Positions 10,974 to 21,229 of a stretch of 64,000 nt of DNA are shown here, one piece after another. The stretch is from Populus alba (taxonomy: Eukaryota; Streptophyta; Magnoliopsida; Malpighiales; Salicaceae). The stretch spans positions 13,834,204-13,898,203 of the forward strand of contig NC_133290.1 of assembly GCF_005239225.2 (NCBI RefSeq). Reading direction: 5' to 3'. The notes beneath the pieces were generated by a model, which made no database searches, was not told the origin of the DNA, and saw nothing but the letters and a program-made list of their open reading frames with translations. A program made the translations under genes and the position numbers. Position 1 is the first letter of the stretch. Each line of letters opens with the position of its first letter.

Positions 10974-13342
10974 TCACTCCAAACTTAGGACTTCAATCTC
11001 AAAATCCAGGACCGAGTTTGGTTGTATTCCCCAAGCTGGAAATCCACCAGCTCCATAAGCATAGTCAGGAGAACACTGAAAAATCATTCAAGAAGATCAT
11101 TTGTCGTTAGATATAGAAACTTTAGAGAGCAGCACAATCCAATTCTTGATCTATCAAGGAGCATGCTTACACAAGTATGCTGTAGCTATTTGTAAGCAGT
11201 TCAAATGATCAGAGTATAGATGGAAAAATGTTAAAAGTTTCACCAATTTGAAGTGTTCTTAATTTTAACAAATAAAATAAAAAAAAAGTAAAGGGTAACT
11301 GTAACCTCCAACAAAATCTCAGAATTACTCGATCAGAGCAAGAAAATGGGTGAGTGGTGAGCCACAGTGAATGTGAAGGAGGAAGAAAAGAAAAGGGCAT
11401 GATTATTTTTATTTGACATAATATGATGGTAAGTGATTTGAATAGAGAGGATTGATTTCCTAACATTTGCCAATTATTTGGAAAGTATCCCTGGATACTA
11501 TTAGAATTGCAAGCTACATGAAAATACATATTTCAAACAATATCAATCCGTATACTCAAACAAGGCAAACTGACACTTGTAAGATTTTTCTGCAATCACA
11601 GAAACATTGTGTTCCATGCCTTTGCCAACAATAATTCAACTGAAACCACAAAATAGTGATTCTCAATTCACTTGATGCATGACAGACCATTTCATTGGCA
11701 GCATTGAAAAAATACAGAATAATAAGGAAATACCCGCAGGCGAGCAACTTCTCCCACTTGCATTCCCATGACACCTTCATCCCATCCTGCAATAAATTGA
11801 ATGGGATAATAAGTTCTTCATCAAAACATATCCTATTAAACATTTACAAACAGAGGCAAATTGGCCATCTAAAGCAGCGATTCTATTAACTTGATACGTA
11901 ACATGCTTATAACCAATGAAAACTACAAGGCTGTAATGAAATTGAATACACAAAGAAAGTATGCAGTTGGATCTATCAAGAAATAGGCATTTCATTTCCT
12001 CTGTAAAGCATGCAGTAAAATTTCTGGTAATGCCAGAATTTTCTTGTTTAGAAAGATACACTCAGTGCACCTAACATGTGTACCATTTCATCAACAAAAA
12101 TGAATAGCCAGAAAAAATCTGCAAGTCTTCCTATATCAAGAAAAGAGGAGTTAGTGGCCACAAAAGAAAAGGCAGAATGAAGAGCGTAATAGGGAAACAA
12201 GCACTGGCATCGGCTAATTGTTAGAATTTTTTTGATTTCTTCCATCTCAGGGTCAATTGTTTTCATGTTCACATCACCACTAAAATCATGGGGGGAAGAA
12301 ATAGAGAAAGCAGATAGCTACTACTATTCATCGACATAGCTTTTAAGAAGTACACATGATCCTATAGTCAAACCCTTGCTTATTTTCACTGAATGAAAGC
12401 AAACAAAAAGATTGTTATTCGTAGCAAACACAAGATACCAGGCTCCTACCCTTTATGACAGATCCTTGGCCAATTTTGAATGCAAAAGGCTTTTGCCCTG
12501 GATCCTTGGTGCTGAAATAAAACAATCAAACAAACAAATAAGAAGCACAAAATTCAACTCCACAAATAGCAAGACTACAACAAAGAATACAATTTTTCGA
12601 ATAAAATTTTTTCCAATTGCAACAAAATAAAACAACACAATCCTCCTCACCTCCAAAACTTCTGTGAGAGATCACGATTTTTCCCTGCATAAAAAAACAA
12701 CCAACATCACTCCTGTAGTTTAATTCTTTATTCAATAATACAGAAGCAATCTATTTCACTCTTCAAGCATTATCTCCCTAACCCACAAAAAAAAAGAGAA
12801 CTTTTTCACCTCCTTGAACTCAAATCACAAACACGACTCAAAAAACCCTTATATTATAACATCTAACCCAATCCTTTCACCAAACAATAAACACACCCTA
12901 TTAAGCTCTTTCACACCCCATATGCTTCTCTACTAACCCCCCCCCACCCCCAAAAAAAAAAAAATCAAAACTTTTTCTCCCTCGGCCTCAACTCAAACAC
13001 ACAAAAACCCACCTCGAGAAACCATAAATTACAACATCTAGCCCTAATAATTCCACGAATTAAAAGGCACACACGATAACAATCTACCCATATAGAAAAA
13101 ACCAAACTTTCACAATATTGTAAAACTCAAATCCCAAGTCTCTAAACTTTCATAGATTTCATCAGTAACCAGACAGAAAGCAATAGAATTCCTAACTTGC
13201 AAATCAAAATAAGTAAATAAAAATAGAGTTTTGTCAAAAAAAGAGCTAGCTAACCAAAACCAGTGCAATGAACGGTCACGTTTTGACCAGCAGTTGGTTT
13301 GGGACCAGTTCCGGGTCTGATAACTTGTTTCTCCACTCCCAT
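10974..13342 (-). CDS. FKBP12: FKBP12 peptidyl-prolyl cis-trans isomerase, five exons
   Basis: Exons: 13255-13342, 12651-12684, 12450-12511, 11734-11786, 10974-11075. All four introns are GT/AG, the phases agree, and the joined 339 nt encode exactly 112 aa plus stop, the plant FKBP12 length. It starts [16 protein letters not shown] and ends with [20 protein letters not shown] plus L-E. FKBP12 is a cytosolic prolyl isomerase and FK506/rapamycin-binding protein that can present rapamycin to TOR kinase. The single FKBP fold fills the whole protein. Cys26 and Cys80, the pair reported to form a disulfide in plant FKBP12 and linked to weak rapamycin action, are both present. The other core residues seen (Trp63, Tyr86, Phe104) fit the family. 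No one exon is a recognisable gene, so this locus is easily missed by simple ORF calling. Confidence 0.95.
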
Positions 13343-13451
13343 TTTTGTGTTATTGTCGACTTCTGAGCTTAGCTTTGCTTTGCTTGAGATATGTTTGCTG
13401 CTGCGGTTTTTTTTCGATCTACACTTCTATAGTGCCACCGAATGGTTTTCA

Positions 13452-13468
13452 CACGTGCCACGCACGTG
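13452..13468. promoter_or_regulatory. Pair of G-boxes upstream of FKBP12
   Basis: Two perfect CACGTG palindromes, 13452-13457 and 13463-13468, start 11 bp apart, about one helical turn. They lie 110-126 bp upstream of the FKBP12 ATG. CACGTG is the binding core for plant bZIP and bHLH factors. Whether they lie upstream or downstream of the transcription start is unknown; a TATA-like run is at about 13505-13517. Confidence 0.55.
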
Positions 13469-13799
13469 ATGAGATGAATGAATAATTGAATATTGTTAAA
13501 ATGATTATATATATATAGGAAAGATGATATTTTCTGTTTGAAATTTGAAACGCAAAGACAAATAGTGGTATCTGTGTTTAACCATTGCATTGTAGTGACT
13601 TACTAGATTATTGTTACAGGCTATGCCGTGGATTCGAATATAAAAAAAATATTCAATTGCTCATGTTTTCTGGTAAAAAAACTTAAAACGTTGTGGAGGT
13701 TAGTATAGTTAATTTTTTAAGTTAAAAAATAATATATATAATCAGTAAAAATATAATTTAATTAAAAAATATATATTCAAGATGACATCTTTTTTTTTA

Positions 13800-14400
13800 A
13801 TATTAAAACGATAATATATTAGATTAACATGCATTCACTTGTTAAATTCACAATCCATATCATGAGACCGTGATAACCTCGTAAAAAGTAAATTGAAACA
13901 ACTTATAAAATTTAATTTCAAATTAATCTAATATTAAATTATGAAATTTTTTAAAAAAAATTAAAAATTGATAAAAAAAGGACCCAAACCACCTCGGGTT
14001 AATTTGTCAAACCTGGCGACTCAAGTCATGAAACAATGATAATCTTATAGAAACAAAATCCAAACAAAGAATAAAAGCTCAATTCTCAATCAACCCAATA
14101 TTAAAGGATTAAAATTAAAAAAAACTATTCAATTAATAAAAAAGACACAAAAAAAATTCTTAGGTAAACTCGCCAAACTTATAACCGAAATCATAATACT
14201 AGGATAACCTTATAAAAAACAAAACAAATTATAAAGTTCAATTCATAATCAACCCATTGTTGAATGATGAAATTAAAAAATAAAATTCAATTAAAAAAAA
14301 CCCCAAAAAGGATTTACATTAACTTGTCAAACCCGTAACTTTAGTCATGAGACCGAAAAAATCTCATATAACTATTTATTTGAGTGAAATTTAATTAAAA
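13800..14400 (-). repeat. Array 1 of the ~150-bp intergenic repeat family
   Basis: At least four degenerate units read on the minus strand. Each has a shared string of the type: ggttatc, then ctcatgac, then gagtttg-c-gg-ttaa, then gttgac (minus-strand sense). Visible cores lie at about 13840-13890, 13990-14060, 14162-14225 and 14307-14370, so the spacing is about 150 bp. Confidence 0.65.
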
Positions 14401-15929
14401 AAAATAAGGAAAAAAAAAATTTCCCTAATAAACAAAGGTCAAACCCCTGGCTAAAAAGAGAAGGTCACTCGTGAGGCTGCAAGGCCAAGCCTGTACACTT
14501 GGATGTGCATTTTTTCTATTGGCAAATGGGAAGGTCGTCTACCTTTATTTTCATATAAAAATTAAATTAAATGACACGTTGTTTGCAATTCTGCCACCGA
14601 CAATCTTAAGTGACTGGAAAGTCGAGTCTCAAACTTTTTGAACCCCAAAACCCCATTTATCAACCCTTTTTTTATCTGAAAATACCTAAAAATCACCTTA
14701 GTAACCTAAATAACCTCATTTATGGCCTTAAATTAGCCAAAAATTGGTTAAACACTAAGATTCAACCCAAACCCAAAAACATTTACTGAGTCTAAATCTA
14801 TTTTCTCAAGCAAGATAAAAGTAAAAATAACACCCTGATGAAACTTTTATCATCAAATAAAACTCGTTGAAACTAAAATTGAGTTTTTTCATGGCCATAA
14901 TCAAGGCAACAATCACATTCTCTATCCTCTCCCATTTTTTAACCATTCATTATCTCATCTCTCTAACTCAGATATTGAAATGAAATAAAAATGAAGTTCA
15001 AGGATAAAAAAAAAAAAAAAAAAAAAACACATTAAACAAGGATTAAAAATAAATTTTTTCTTTGAAGAAACAACTTTAGGGCTAAAAATGCTAAAAAATT
15101 GCCTCAAAACTATAGTGGTATAAAAAAGTCTATGAATTTGTTTTAGTGCAAATTAATGATCAATTTATGATGATAAAGCTTGTAAGAAATTGTGCTTATA
15201 AAGAAACATTATGAATTGTAATAGTGTTTCACAAAAATTGGTTTTTTTTCATTTTGGTCCTTTTTTCCTTATTTGTTCCTTTAAGGTTGCATTTATTCGA
15301 GATTGGGTTTGGTAATTTGTTTTGACTACCTAGGTTATGGGATCCTAGGGTGTCAAGAAAAGATTTTTGTCTCTCAGCTGATGATTGGTTTGAAAAACTT
15401 ATATAAAATTTAATTGATTTAAAAATTTTGAAGTTGTCGAGGAATTTGAAAAAAAAAAAGTTTGACCCCTTTCTTTTGAAAGAATCAAGGACTGGATTGC
15501 ATGATCAATGGAAAAGATCCCACAAGTTTTTTTCAATTGATCCTTTTACATTGAGTTTATTTCAAATTGGATTTTATAAATATGAAGATCTTTTAGTGTC
15601 GAGGAAAAATATCGACATGCGATTGTTGTTCAATTTTGTAAAATAAAGTTTAATTTTTTTATTTATAATAATGAAGGCTCAAGAGAACAAAATTAAAAAT
15701 AAAAACAATTATAGGGAATTGGATTAATAAGTAGTGGCAAAGAGGCTAGTGTGTGCAATGCATGTGTTATCGTTTGAAGGAGGTCATCACACTCTAGCAA
15801 CGCCTATGGATTCTTCTGGTGTTAGAGCGTTGCTTTTCTAGATGACATTAAATTTGTTTTGGCAACTCCTTATCAATGGAGTGGCATGTGTATAATTTAA
15901 AGGAGCATGGAGTTCCTTTTTTTTTTTTT

Positions 15930-16117
15930 TCTTTTTTTTTTTTACTATATATTTTCTCTCTCTTCTCATTGTTTTCCATGATCATAAAAGAGAGTGATAT
16001 TTATTCTCTAAATAACAAGGTGACCTGTTTTTTTTTTTTACTATATCTTTTCTCTTTCTTCTCATTAGTTTTCATGCACATATAAAGGAGAGTGATACTT
16101 CTCTAAATAACAAGGTG
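15930..16117 (+). repeat. Tandem duplication, two ~96-bp units
   Basis: Both units run T-tract, actatat, ttttctct-tcttctcatt, catataa or cataaaa, gagagtgata, tctctaaataacaaggtg. The actatat word occurs at 15944 and 16040. The units differ at several positions, so the duplication is not recent. Confidence 0.8.
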
Positions 16118-16189
16118 TCGTGCCATTTTATTTTTATGTTAAATTTAATTTTTATTATTTTAATTGTTATTTATTATTTTTTTTTTATC

Positions 16190-17115
16190 TTTTTTTGAAT
16201 TGATTTTTTTTTTTCAATTTCGCCCCTCGATATTAGGTTGATTGGATATTGGGTTTCATGATTTTTTTTAATGAGGTAATCTGGTCCTCATAACCTAAGG
16301 TATAAGTTTGAAAAGTTAGTTTGGGTTGACTTCAACCTTTTTTTTTTTTTTTTTAATTTTCATTCTTCAACATTAATCTTTGTTTTTGTTTTAATTTATA
16401 TAGGGTCATCACGGTCTCATAACATAACTGTGAGTTTGGTGGATTAACCTAAGTTGACTCATGTCTTTTAAAAAAATATATATTTTTTAATTTCAATCTT
16501 CAACATTATATTTATTTGGGAATTGAGCTTCATAATTTTTTTAATTTACTTTTTACAAGGTTATCTTAATCTCATGACCCGAGTTATGAGTTTAGCAAGT
16601 TGTCTTAGGTTGACTCAATTGGTTTTTTTATCCTTTTAAAATTTAATATTTTTTTTAATTTTGTCTTCCGGGTTGGCTAGGGATTGAGCAAATTTTTTTT
16701 TTTCATTATGCTTTTTATAGGGTTATCCCCTTCTCATTATATATATTGTGTGTTTGGCAGTTTAACTTAAGTTGACTTAATTTTTTTTAGAATTAAATAT
16801 TTTTTTTGTTTTGTTTTAAATTGATTTTTTTTCTCAGTTTACTCTTTCAACATTAGATTGATTTAAAATTAGTCTTCATATATTATTGTTATTTGCTTTC
16901 ATATGGTTATCTTATTCTATGACATAGATCATGAGTTTGACAAATTTACCCTTGTTGATCAATGTTATTTTTTTTAATTAAATTATTTTTTTTATTATAT
17001 TCACCCTTAAATATTGGGTTTGTTGGAAATATGGTTTTGTAATTTATTTTTCATGAAGTTATTGTGATCTTATTATCTGGATTATTGATTTTATATGTTA
17101 ATTAGGATTATCTTG
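16190..17115 (+). repeat. Array 2 of the ~150-bp intergenic repeat family
   Basis: Six degenerate direct units with cores near 16272, 16400, 16556, 16716, 16900 and 17050, spaced 128-184 bp. Each core resembles: ggttatc, tctcatgac, gagtttggcg, ggttaac, gttgactcaa. Units are separated by T-rich tracts and a caatttc-ccttcaacatta motif. Same family as array 1 but in the opposite orientation. Confidence 0.7.
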
Positions 17116-17654
17116 AATCAATCTAATATATTATTGTGTAAATATTTTATTTTAAAAAAATATAGTTTAATATTTTAAAAAAGATATTATCTAATATACA
17201 TGATTTTTTTCTTGATTATATTTTTGAGATAGAAAACACGTAAATGATACCTTTATATTTTTTTAAAATTATTTTTTTTCCTGATCCAACAAAGTGCAAG
17301 CAAATCATCCAGCACCATATTTTCTATCTTTAATTTTTATTTTATTATGGTGGTAAGGCTTTCTTTTTTTGGTGGTGAAAAGGAGAATCTAAAATTAAAC
17401 TGGACCATTACTCCTGTAAAAAAAATCAACTGACCAAAAAAAGCAAGAAAAAAATTTAAAACCTAGAAAAAAGGTATCATAGTTCATTAAACTAGTTATG
17501 GATGAATCATATTATAGTTAAGAGACTTGGTCGGGTACATAACCTTTCTTAAAACTTGGGTTATAGATTCATTCAAGTCCGTTTTAGTTTTCTCCAAAAC
17601 AATGTTTTTTTTTTATCAAATAAAAATAGAAATGACATAGCTTCACAGTAACAC

Positions 17655-17840
17655 CGTTTAGGAATTGCAATGTAAATCGTGTTTAAAAAAATTATTTTTT
17701 TATTAAAATTAATTTTTTTATATGTTTTAGATTGTTTTGATGTGCTGATTTCAAAAATAATTTTTTTAAAAATAAAAAAATTATTTCAATACATTTTAGC
17801 ACGAAAAAACACTTTAAAATACAACCACAACCACACTTTA
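17655..17840. repeat. A/T-rich interspersed element (MITE-like)
   Basis: Starts near gtttaggaattgcaatg and ends near caaccacaaccacac, with a core of alternating T-rich and A-rich tracts around ttgatgtgctgatttcaaaaa. The ends look like degraded inverted repeats. Related cores occur elsewhere in the window. No coding capacity. Confidence 0.45.
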
Positions 17841-18774
17841 AAATAGACTTGACTTGTTTTAAAAAGTTGGTCAAACCTTGTAAATCATTAAACTAGTTAT
17901 AAATATATAAGATTATAGATAAGAGACTCAATTAGACCTTAATATATCTTAAAGTCTAAGTTAATGATTGACATGAGTCTATTTATTTATATGAATTCAA
18001 AGCAATGTTATTTTGAAAACAACTAAAAACTAAATTAATATTGCCTTGATTTTTTTTTTTTTTAAATATAGGTTAGATCTCATTTGAATTTTGACTAAAT
18101 CACTCTAGTTGTGGGTTAACTCACTAATCACCCAAAATTTCCCCGTCAATTACATTAGCGGTCCAAATCAAAACCGAATTAATCCAAGGTTAGGGCTCAA
18201 ATCATGGATTCCCTAGTCAACCCACCAGCCAAGACCTGTTTTCAGAACAGAGTGTCAACACAGGACTAAGCAAAAATTCAAAAAGTCCATCATTAAGCAT
18301 AAACAAAATTTCAAAAAGTCCATCACTAACCAAAGATCTAGAAGCCCGTAATGATGTAAATCAAACTTAAAAACACTTTTTACATATGAATTGTTGATTG
18401 ATATGATAAATGGATTTCTTTATATTATAAAAGAACATGTTAAGTAGGTTTTCGAAGACGGATTAAGCCTTGACACCCCAAACTTAGTTTAAAGATTACG
18501 TAAGAAAGAAATCGAAAAAAAGAAAGATAATCTAATTGCTGAAAAAAAAAATTCACATCTTTAAGTTTAAACAATAAATTTATGGTTTTAACATACAATT
18601 TCATCCTTATTTTCTCACTTCATATATCATATCAAAACAATGAAACTCATTTTTAACAAAATCAAGCTGATGCGAAAGGTTTGGTTTTTTTTTAAAAAAA
18701 ACACTTCATTTTAATTAAGGAATCAAGGGATCGATTCAGCACCTCCAGCAATTTTATTTTTTTTTAATAAATAT

Positions 18775-18804
18775 ATCCTCCTCCTCCTCCTCCTCCTCCT
18801 CCTC
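18775..18804 (+). repeat. (CTC)n trinucleotide microsatellite
   Basis: About nine consecutive CTC units starting at 18775, with flanking T/C-rich sequence. Located in gene-free DNA. Confidence 0.9.
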
Positions 18805-19421
18805 TTCTTTACATTTAGTCCAGCTACGTCGGGATCAGATTGAACTCAACACCTAACCCAATTCAAGTCAGATGTTGAATTTCTAGATTAATACGTCAAA
18901 AGAAAACGAAATACATGAAGGACCAATAAGTGTGCATGAAATACATCAGGGACCAAGAGCATGAAAGGGAAAAAGGCCCTTCTCAATAAAGGATTCTCTA
19001 GCATGTGTCGGTGATGATAAACAAGAGATAGGATGTACCACCTTATTGAAAATTAACAGTTTAAAACCCTTGTAAAACAAGCATCCATCATAATTAATGA
19101 AGTAATTATTTTAGTTGAAAACGCAGTAAAGTGATTATTATTTTTAAAATTTTTTTATTTGTTTTTAATAATAACATATCAAGATCATTAAAACATAATA
19201 AAAGAAACCCAACTCATAATCTCTCTAATATTATCCACACACACATAAAAAAGATAGACATCCTTCCTTATTTAAGACACTGTTCTCACACGGCGAGCTG
19301 AAGAAACCTAATTAAAGTAACATAAATTCAAGAAATCTAAGCTTAGCCAACAAACTGAGAAGTTTACAACTCATCCATCAAGCGCATATTTTTAGCCCAT
19401 CATTTCTCCATTCCTACACCC

Positions 19422-19429
19422 TATAAAAA
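19422..19429 (+). promoter_or_regulatory. TATA box of the DUF7870 gene
   Basis: TATAAAAA lies about 560 bp upstream of the main ATG, followed by a C/T-rich stretch that looks like a 5' leader. It predicts transcription start near 19455 and a long leader of about 530 nt containing the uORF at 19697. Confidence 0.55.
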
Positions 19430-19696
19430 CAGCACGACCCCTTTTTTCCCATCGATCTTGACCGCACATTACACAACACAACAAAGCCTCTTCACATTCC
19501 ACACACCGACAACCATCTCCCTCTCTCTTCTTGTTCTCCCTCGTTTCTGGCTCTCCAAACACAGGTCTTGTTGTGTTTCAGATTTCTGAATGACATTTGG
19601 GTGAGTTCTAGGAATCTGAAATGTGAATGGCTGGTTCTGATCTGATCTGGGTTTGGTGAGGAGAAAAAAAAAGAAGAGAAGAGAGAGATAGGAAGT

Positions 19697-19807
19697 ATGG
19701 AAATTGAGAGAATTAAGGTGCTGTTGCTCCTTTGGTGTGGAATCAAAAGTACTCGTGTGGCCCTCGTGGGTGGAAACCACACAGCTTCCAGGTTTTGCAC
19801 TCGCTAA
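19697..19807 (+). CDS. Upstream ORF (36 aa) in the leader of the DUF7870 gene
   Basis: A complete small ORF starting MEIERIKVLLLLWCG and ending SRFCTR, 176 nt before the main ATG and in a different frame. It carries a short hydrophobic Leu run (residues 8-13) and a Cys-Thr-Arg end. The Arabidopsis homologues of the main protein (At3g53400 and At5g03190 group) are listed as having conserved-peptide uORFs, which makes this the obvious candidate; that link is from memory. By analogy it would stall or divert ribosomes and lower translation of the main ORF. An overlapping frame at 19732-19914 is the main alternative. Confidence 0.55.
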   Translation: MEIERIKVLLLLWCGIKSTRVALVGGNHTASRFCTR

Positions 19808-19983
19808 AGATCATTCTTTTCTTGGTGTTTTGGTCTCATTTCCTTCAAAGAATCAATCTTTGTTTATATATCAAAGTTAGTTCTTGGCTTTTGCTACTTA
19901 GAAAGAAAGCTTGAAACTTTACGCGATTGTAGATTCAAATTCATTGTTTTGAGTGAGAACTCGAGGTGGAAACGTGAAAAGAT

Positions 19984-21204
19984 ATGGATGTGGCTTGTGG
20001 GTTTTCGGCTAAGAATCTAAATGGGATCAAGCATTTTCAGAATGGAGGGATTGGCTTGAATTCAGATGCCATTTTGGTGCTTAAGCTTCCAGATTCGCGA
20101 GTAATGCGTGTTGTGTCTCGCTCCTTCTTTTTGGCCATGCTTGTTCTTACACTGCCATTTGTGCTGTCCATTTTAAGGGAACTTGATTCAAGTTCTTATT
20201 ATGATGACCCCGGTTCTGCCTCATTTGATCTTGAATCCTTCGATCTGCTGTTGCAAGATCTGGCCAAGGAGGGCCTTATCAAGAAGGGCGATAAAGCTCT
20301 CATTGTTTGCTCCGGCGTCGGGGCTGTAGTTGATACTTCAAGATTCTTGAATGACAATGATATTGACTTCGTGTCGGAATCTGATTTGGAGCAAGAAAGA
20401 TTGTTCCCGAATGCAACATTTGATTTTGCATTGACATTGCGCATTGGAGATGCTAGATTTGTTGATCGTGTTGTGAAAGTTGGAGGCATTTTGGTTACTC
20501 AATTGAGCAGTGACCCCTCAAATGCTTTCCAAACGCTGTCAAATTATAGAGCTGTGTATCTTCGGCGATATGATTCAACCATAGTGGCAATGAGGAAAAC
20601 AAGTTTGGTGAATCAGGTAGTAGTTTGCTCAGCAAAGAGGCGGCCTCTGCAGCTGGCATTGGATGCCAAGAAAACAGCATTGCAAGGCTTGGAAGATGTT
20701 CTGCTTGAGCCTCCGCGGAAGGCTCTGGCCAAATCTAGAGTGTACTTGAAGAGATTCAAATATCTTCCCAACTTGTTGGGAGATTCTTTAGAAGATTACT
20801 CACGTCGAGTTTTCATCCATGCGGGTTTGCATGAGGAGAAGAAAGGTGCAATGCAATGGTTTAACGAAAACTATCCAACTAGGAATCAAGACTTTGAGTT
20901 TCACAGCATAAACACGTCACCTGAAGGACATTCTAAGAGGGTGGCATCACCTGCTGATGTTTCGAACTGGCTGATGAAGAATGTGAGGGAAGATGAGTTT
21001 GTTGTGATGAAAGCAGAAGCAGAAGTAGCTGAGGAGATGATGAAGAGGAAGACCATTGGTTTGGTGGATGAACTGTTTTTGGAGTGCAACAACCAATGGA
21101 AAAATGGGGAAAGAAAGAAGAGCAAGAGGGCTTATTGGGAATGTGTAGCACTTTATGGAAGGCTGAGGGACGAGGGAGTTGCTGTCCATCAATGGTGGGA
21201 TTGA
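19984..21204 (+). CDS. Membrane-anchored DUF7870 protein with degenerate methyltransferase-like region
   Basis: Intact 406-aa ORF in one exon. Residues 1-45 are likely cytosolic, residues 46-64 form one hydrophobic segment (SFFLAMLVLTLPFVLSIL), giving a type II, probably Golgi/endomembrane topology. The following region (about 80-215) has a Rossmann-like start (KALIVCSGVGAVVD) reminiscent of SAM-dependent methyltransferases, but no clear SAM-binding glycine loop, so activity is doubtful. The C-terminal half (about 265-406) is the DUF7870 region, beginning near RRVFIHAGLHE and ending YGRLRDEGVAVHQWW. It is related to the Arabidopsis At3g53400/At5g03190 proteins of unknown function. ATG context (gatATGG) is good. 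A uORF precedes it, and an aataaa signal follows at about 21430. Confidence 0.85.
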   Translation: MDVACGFSAKNLNGIKHFQNGGIGLNSDAILVLKLPDSRVMRVVSRSFFLAMLVLTLPFVLSILRELDSSSYYDDPGSASFDLESFDLLLQDLAKEGLIKKGDKALIVCSGVGAVVDTSRFLNDNDIDFVSESDLEQERLFPNATFDFALTLRIGDARFVDRVVKVGGILVTQLSSDPSNAFQTLSNYRAVYLRRYDSTIVAMRKTSLVNQVVVCSAKRRPLQLALDAKKTALQGLEDVLLEPPRKALAKSRVYLKRFKYLPNLLGDSLEDYSRRVFIHAGLHEEKKGAMQWFNENYPTRNQDFEFHSINTSPEGHSKRVASPADVSNWLMKNVREDEFVVMKAEAEVAEEMMKRKTIGLVDELFLECNNQWKNGERKKSKRAYWECVALYGRLRDEGVAVHQWWD

Positions 21205-21229
21205 AGAGGGAGACAAACAGACCCTCACA

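Larger units (their letters stand above)
13520..19400. other. Gene-free, AT-rich repeat region
   Basis: About 5.9 kb without a supported gene. Contents: two arrays of a degenerate ~150-bp repeat family in opposite orientations (13800-14400 and 16190-17115), scattered single copies (17480-17600, 17870-17960), a 96-bp tandem duplication at 15930-16117, an interspersed A/T-rich element at 17655-17840, and a CTC microsatellite at 18775-18804. The short frames here are low-complexity Lys/Phe/Leu translations of A/T tracts. The last few hundred bases should include the promoter of the plus-strand gene at 19984. Confidence 0.55.

Noticed and set aside
15876..16085. Phe-rich plus-strand ORF
   Set aside because: Translation of T-tracts in a tandem repeat.
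19469..19800. Two minus-strand ORFs of about 100 aa
   Set aside because: Antisense to the leader and uORF of the DUF7870 gene; no recognisable features.
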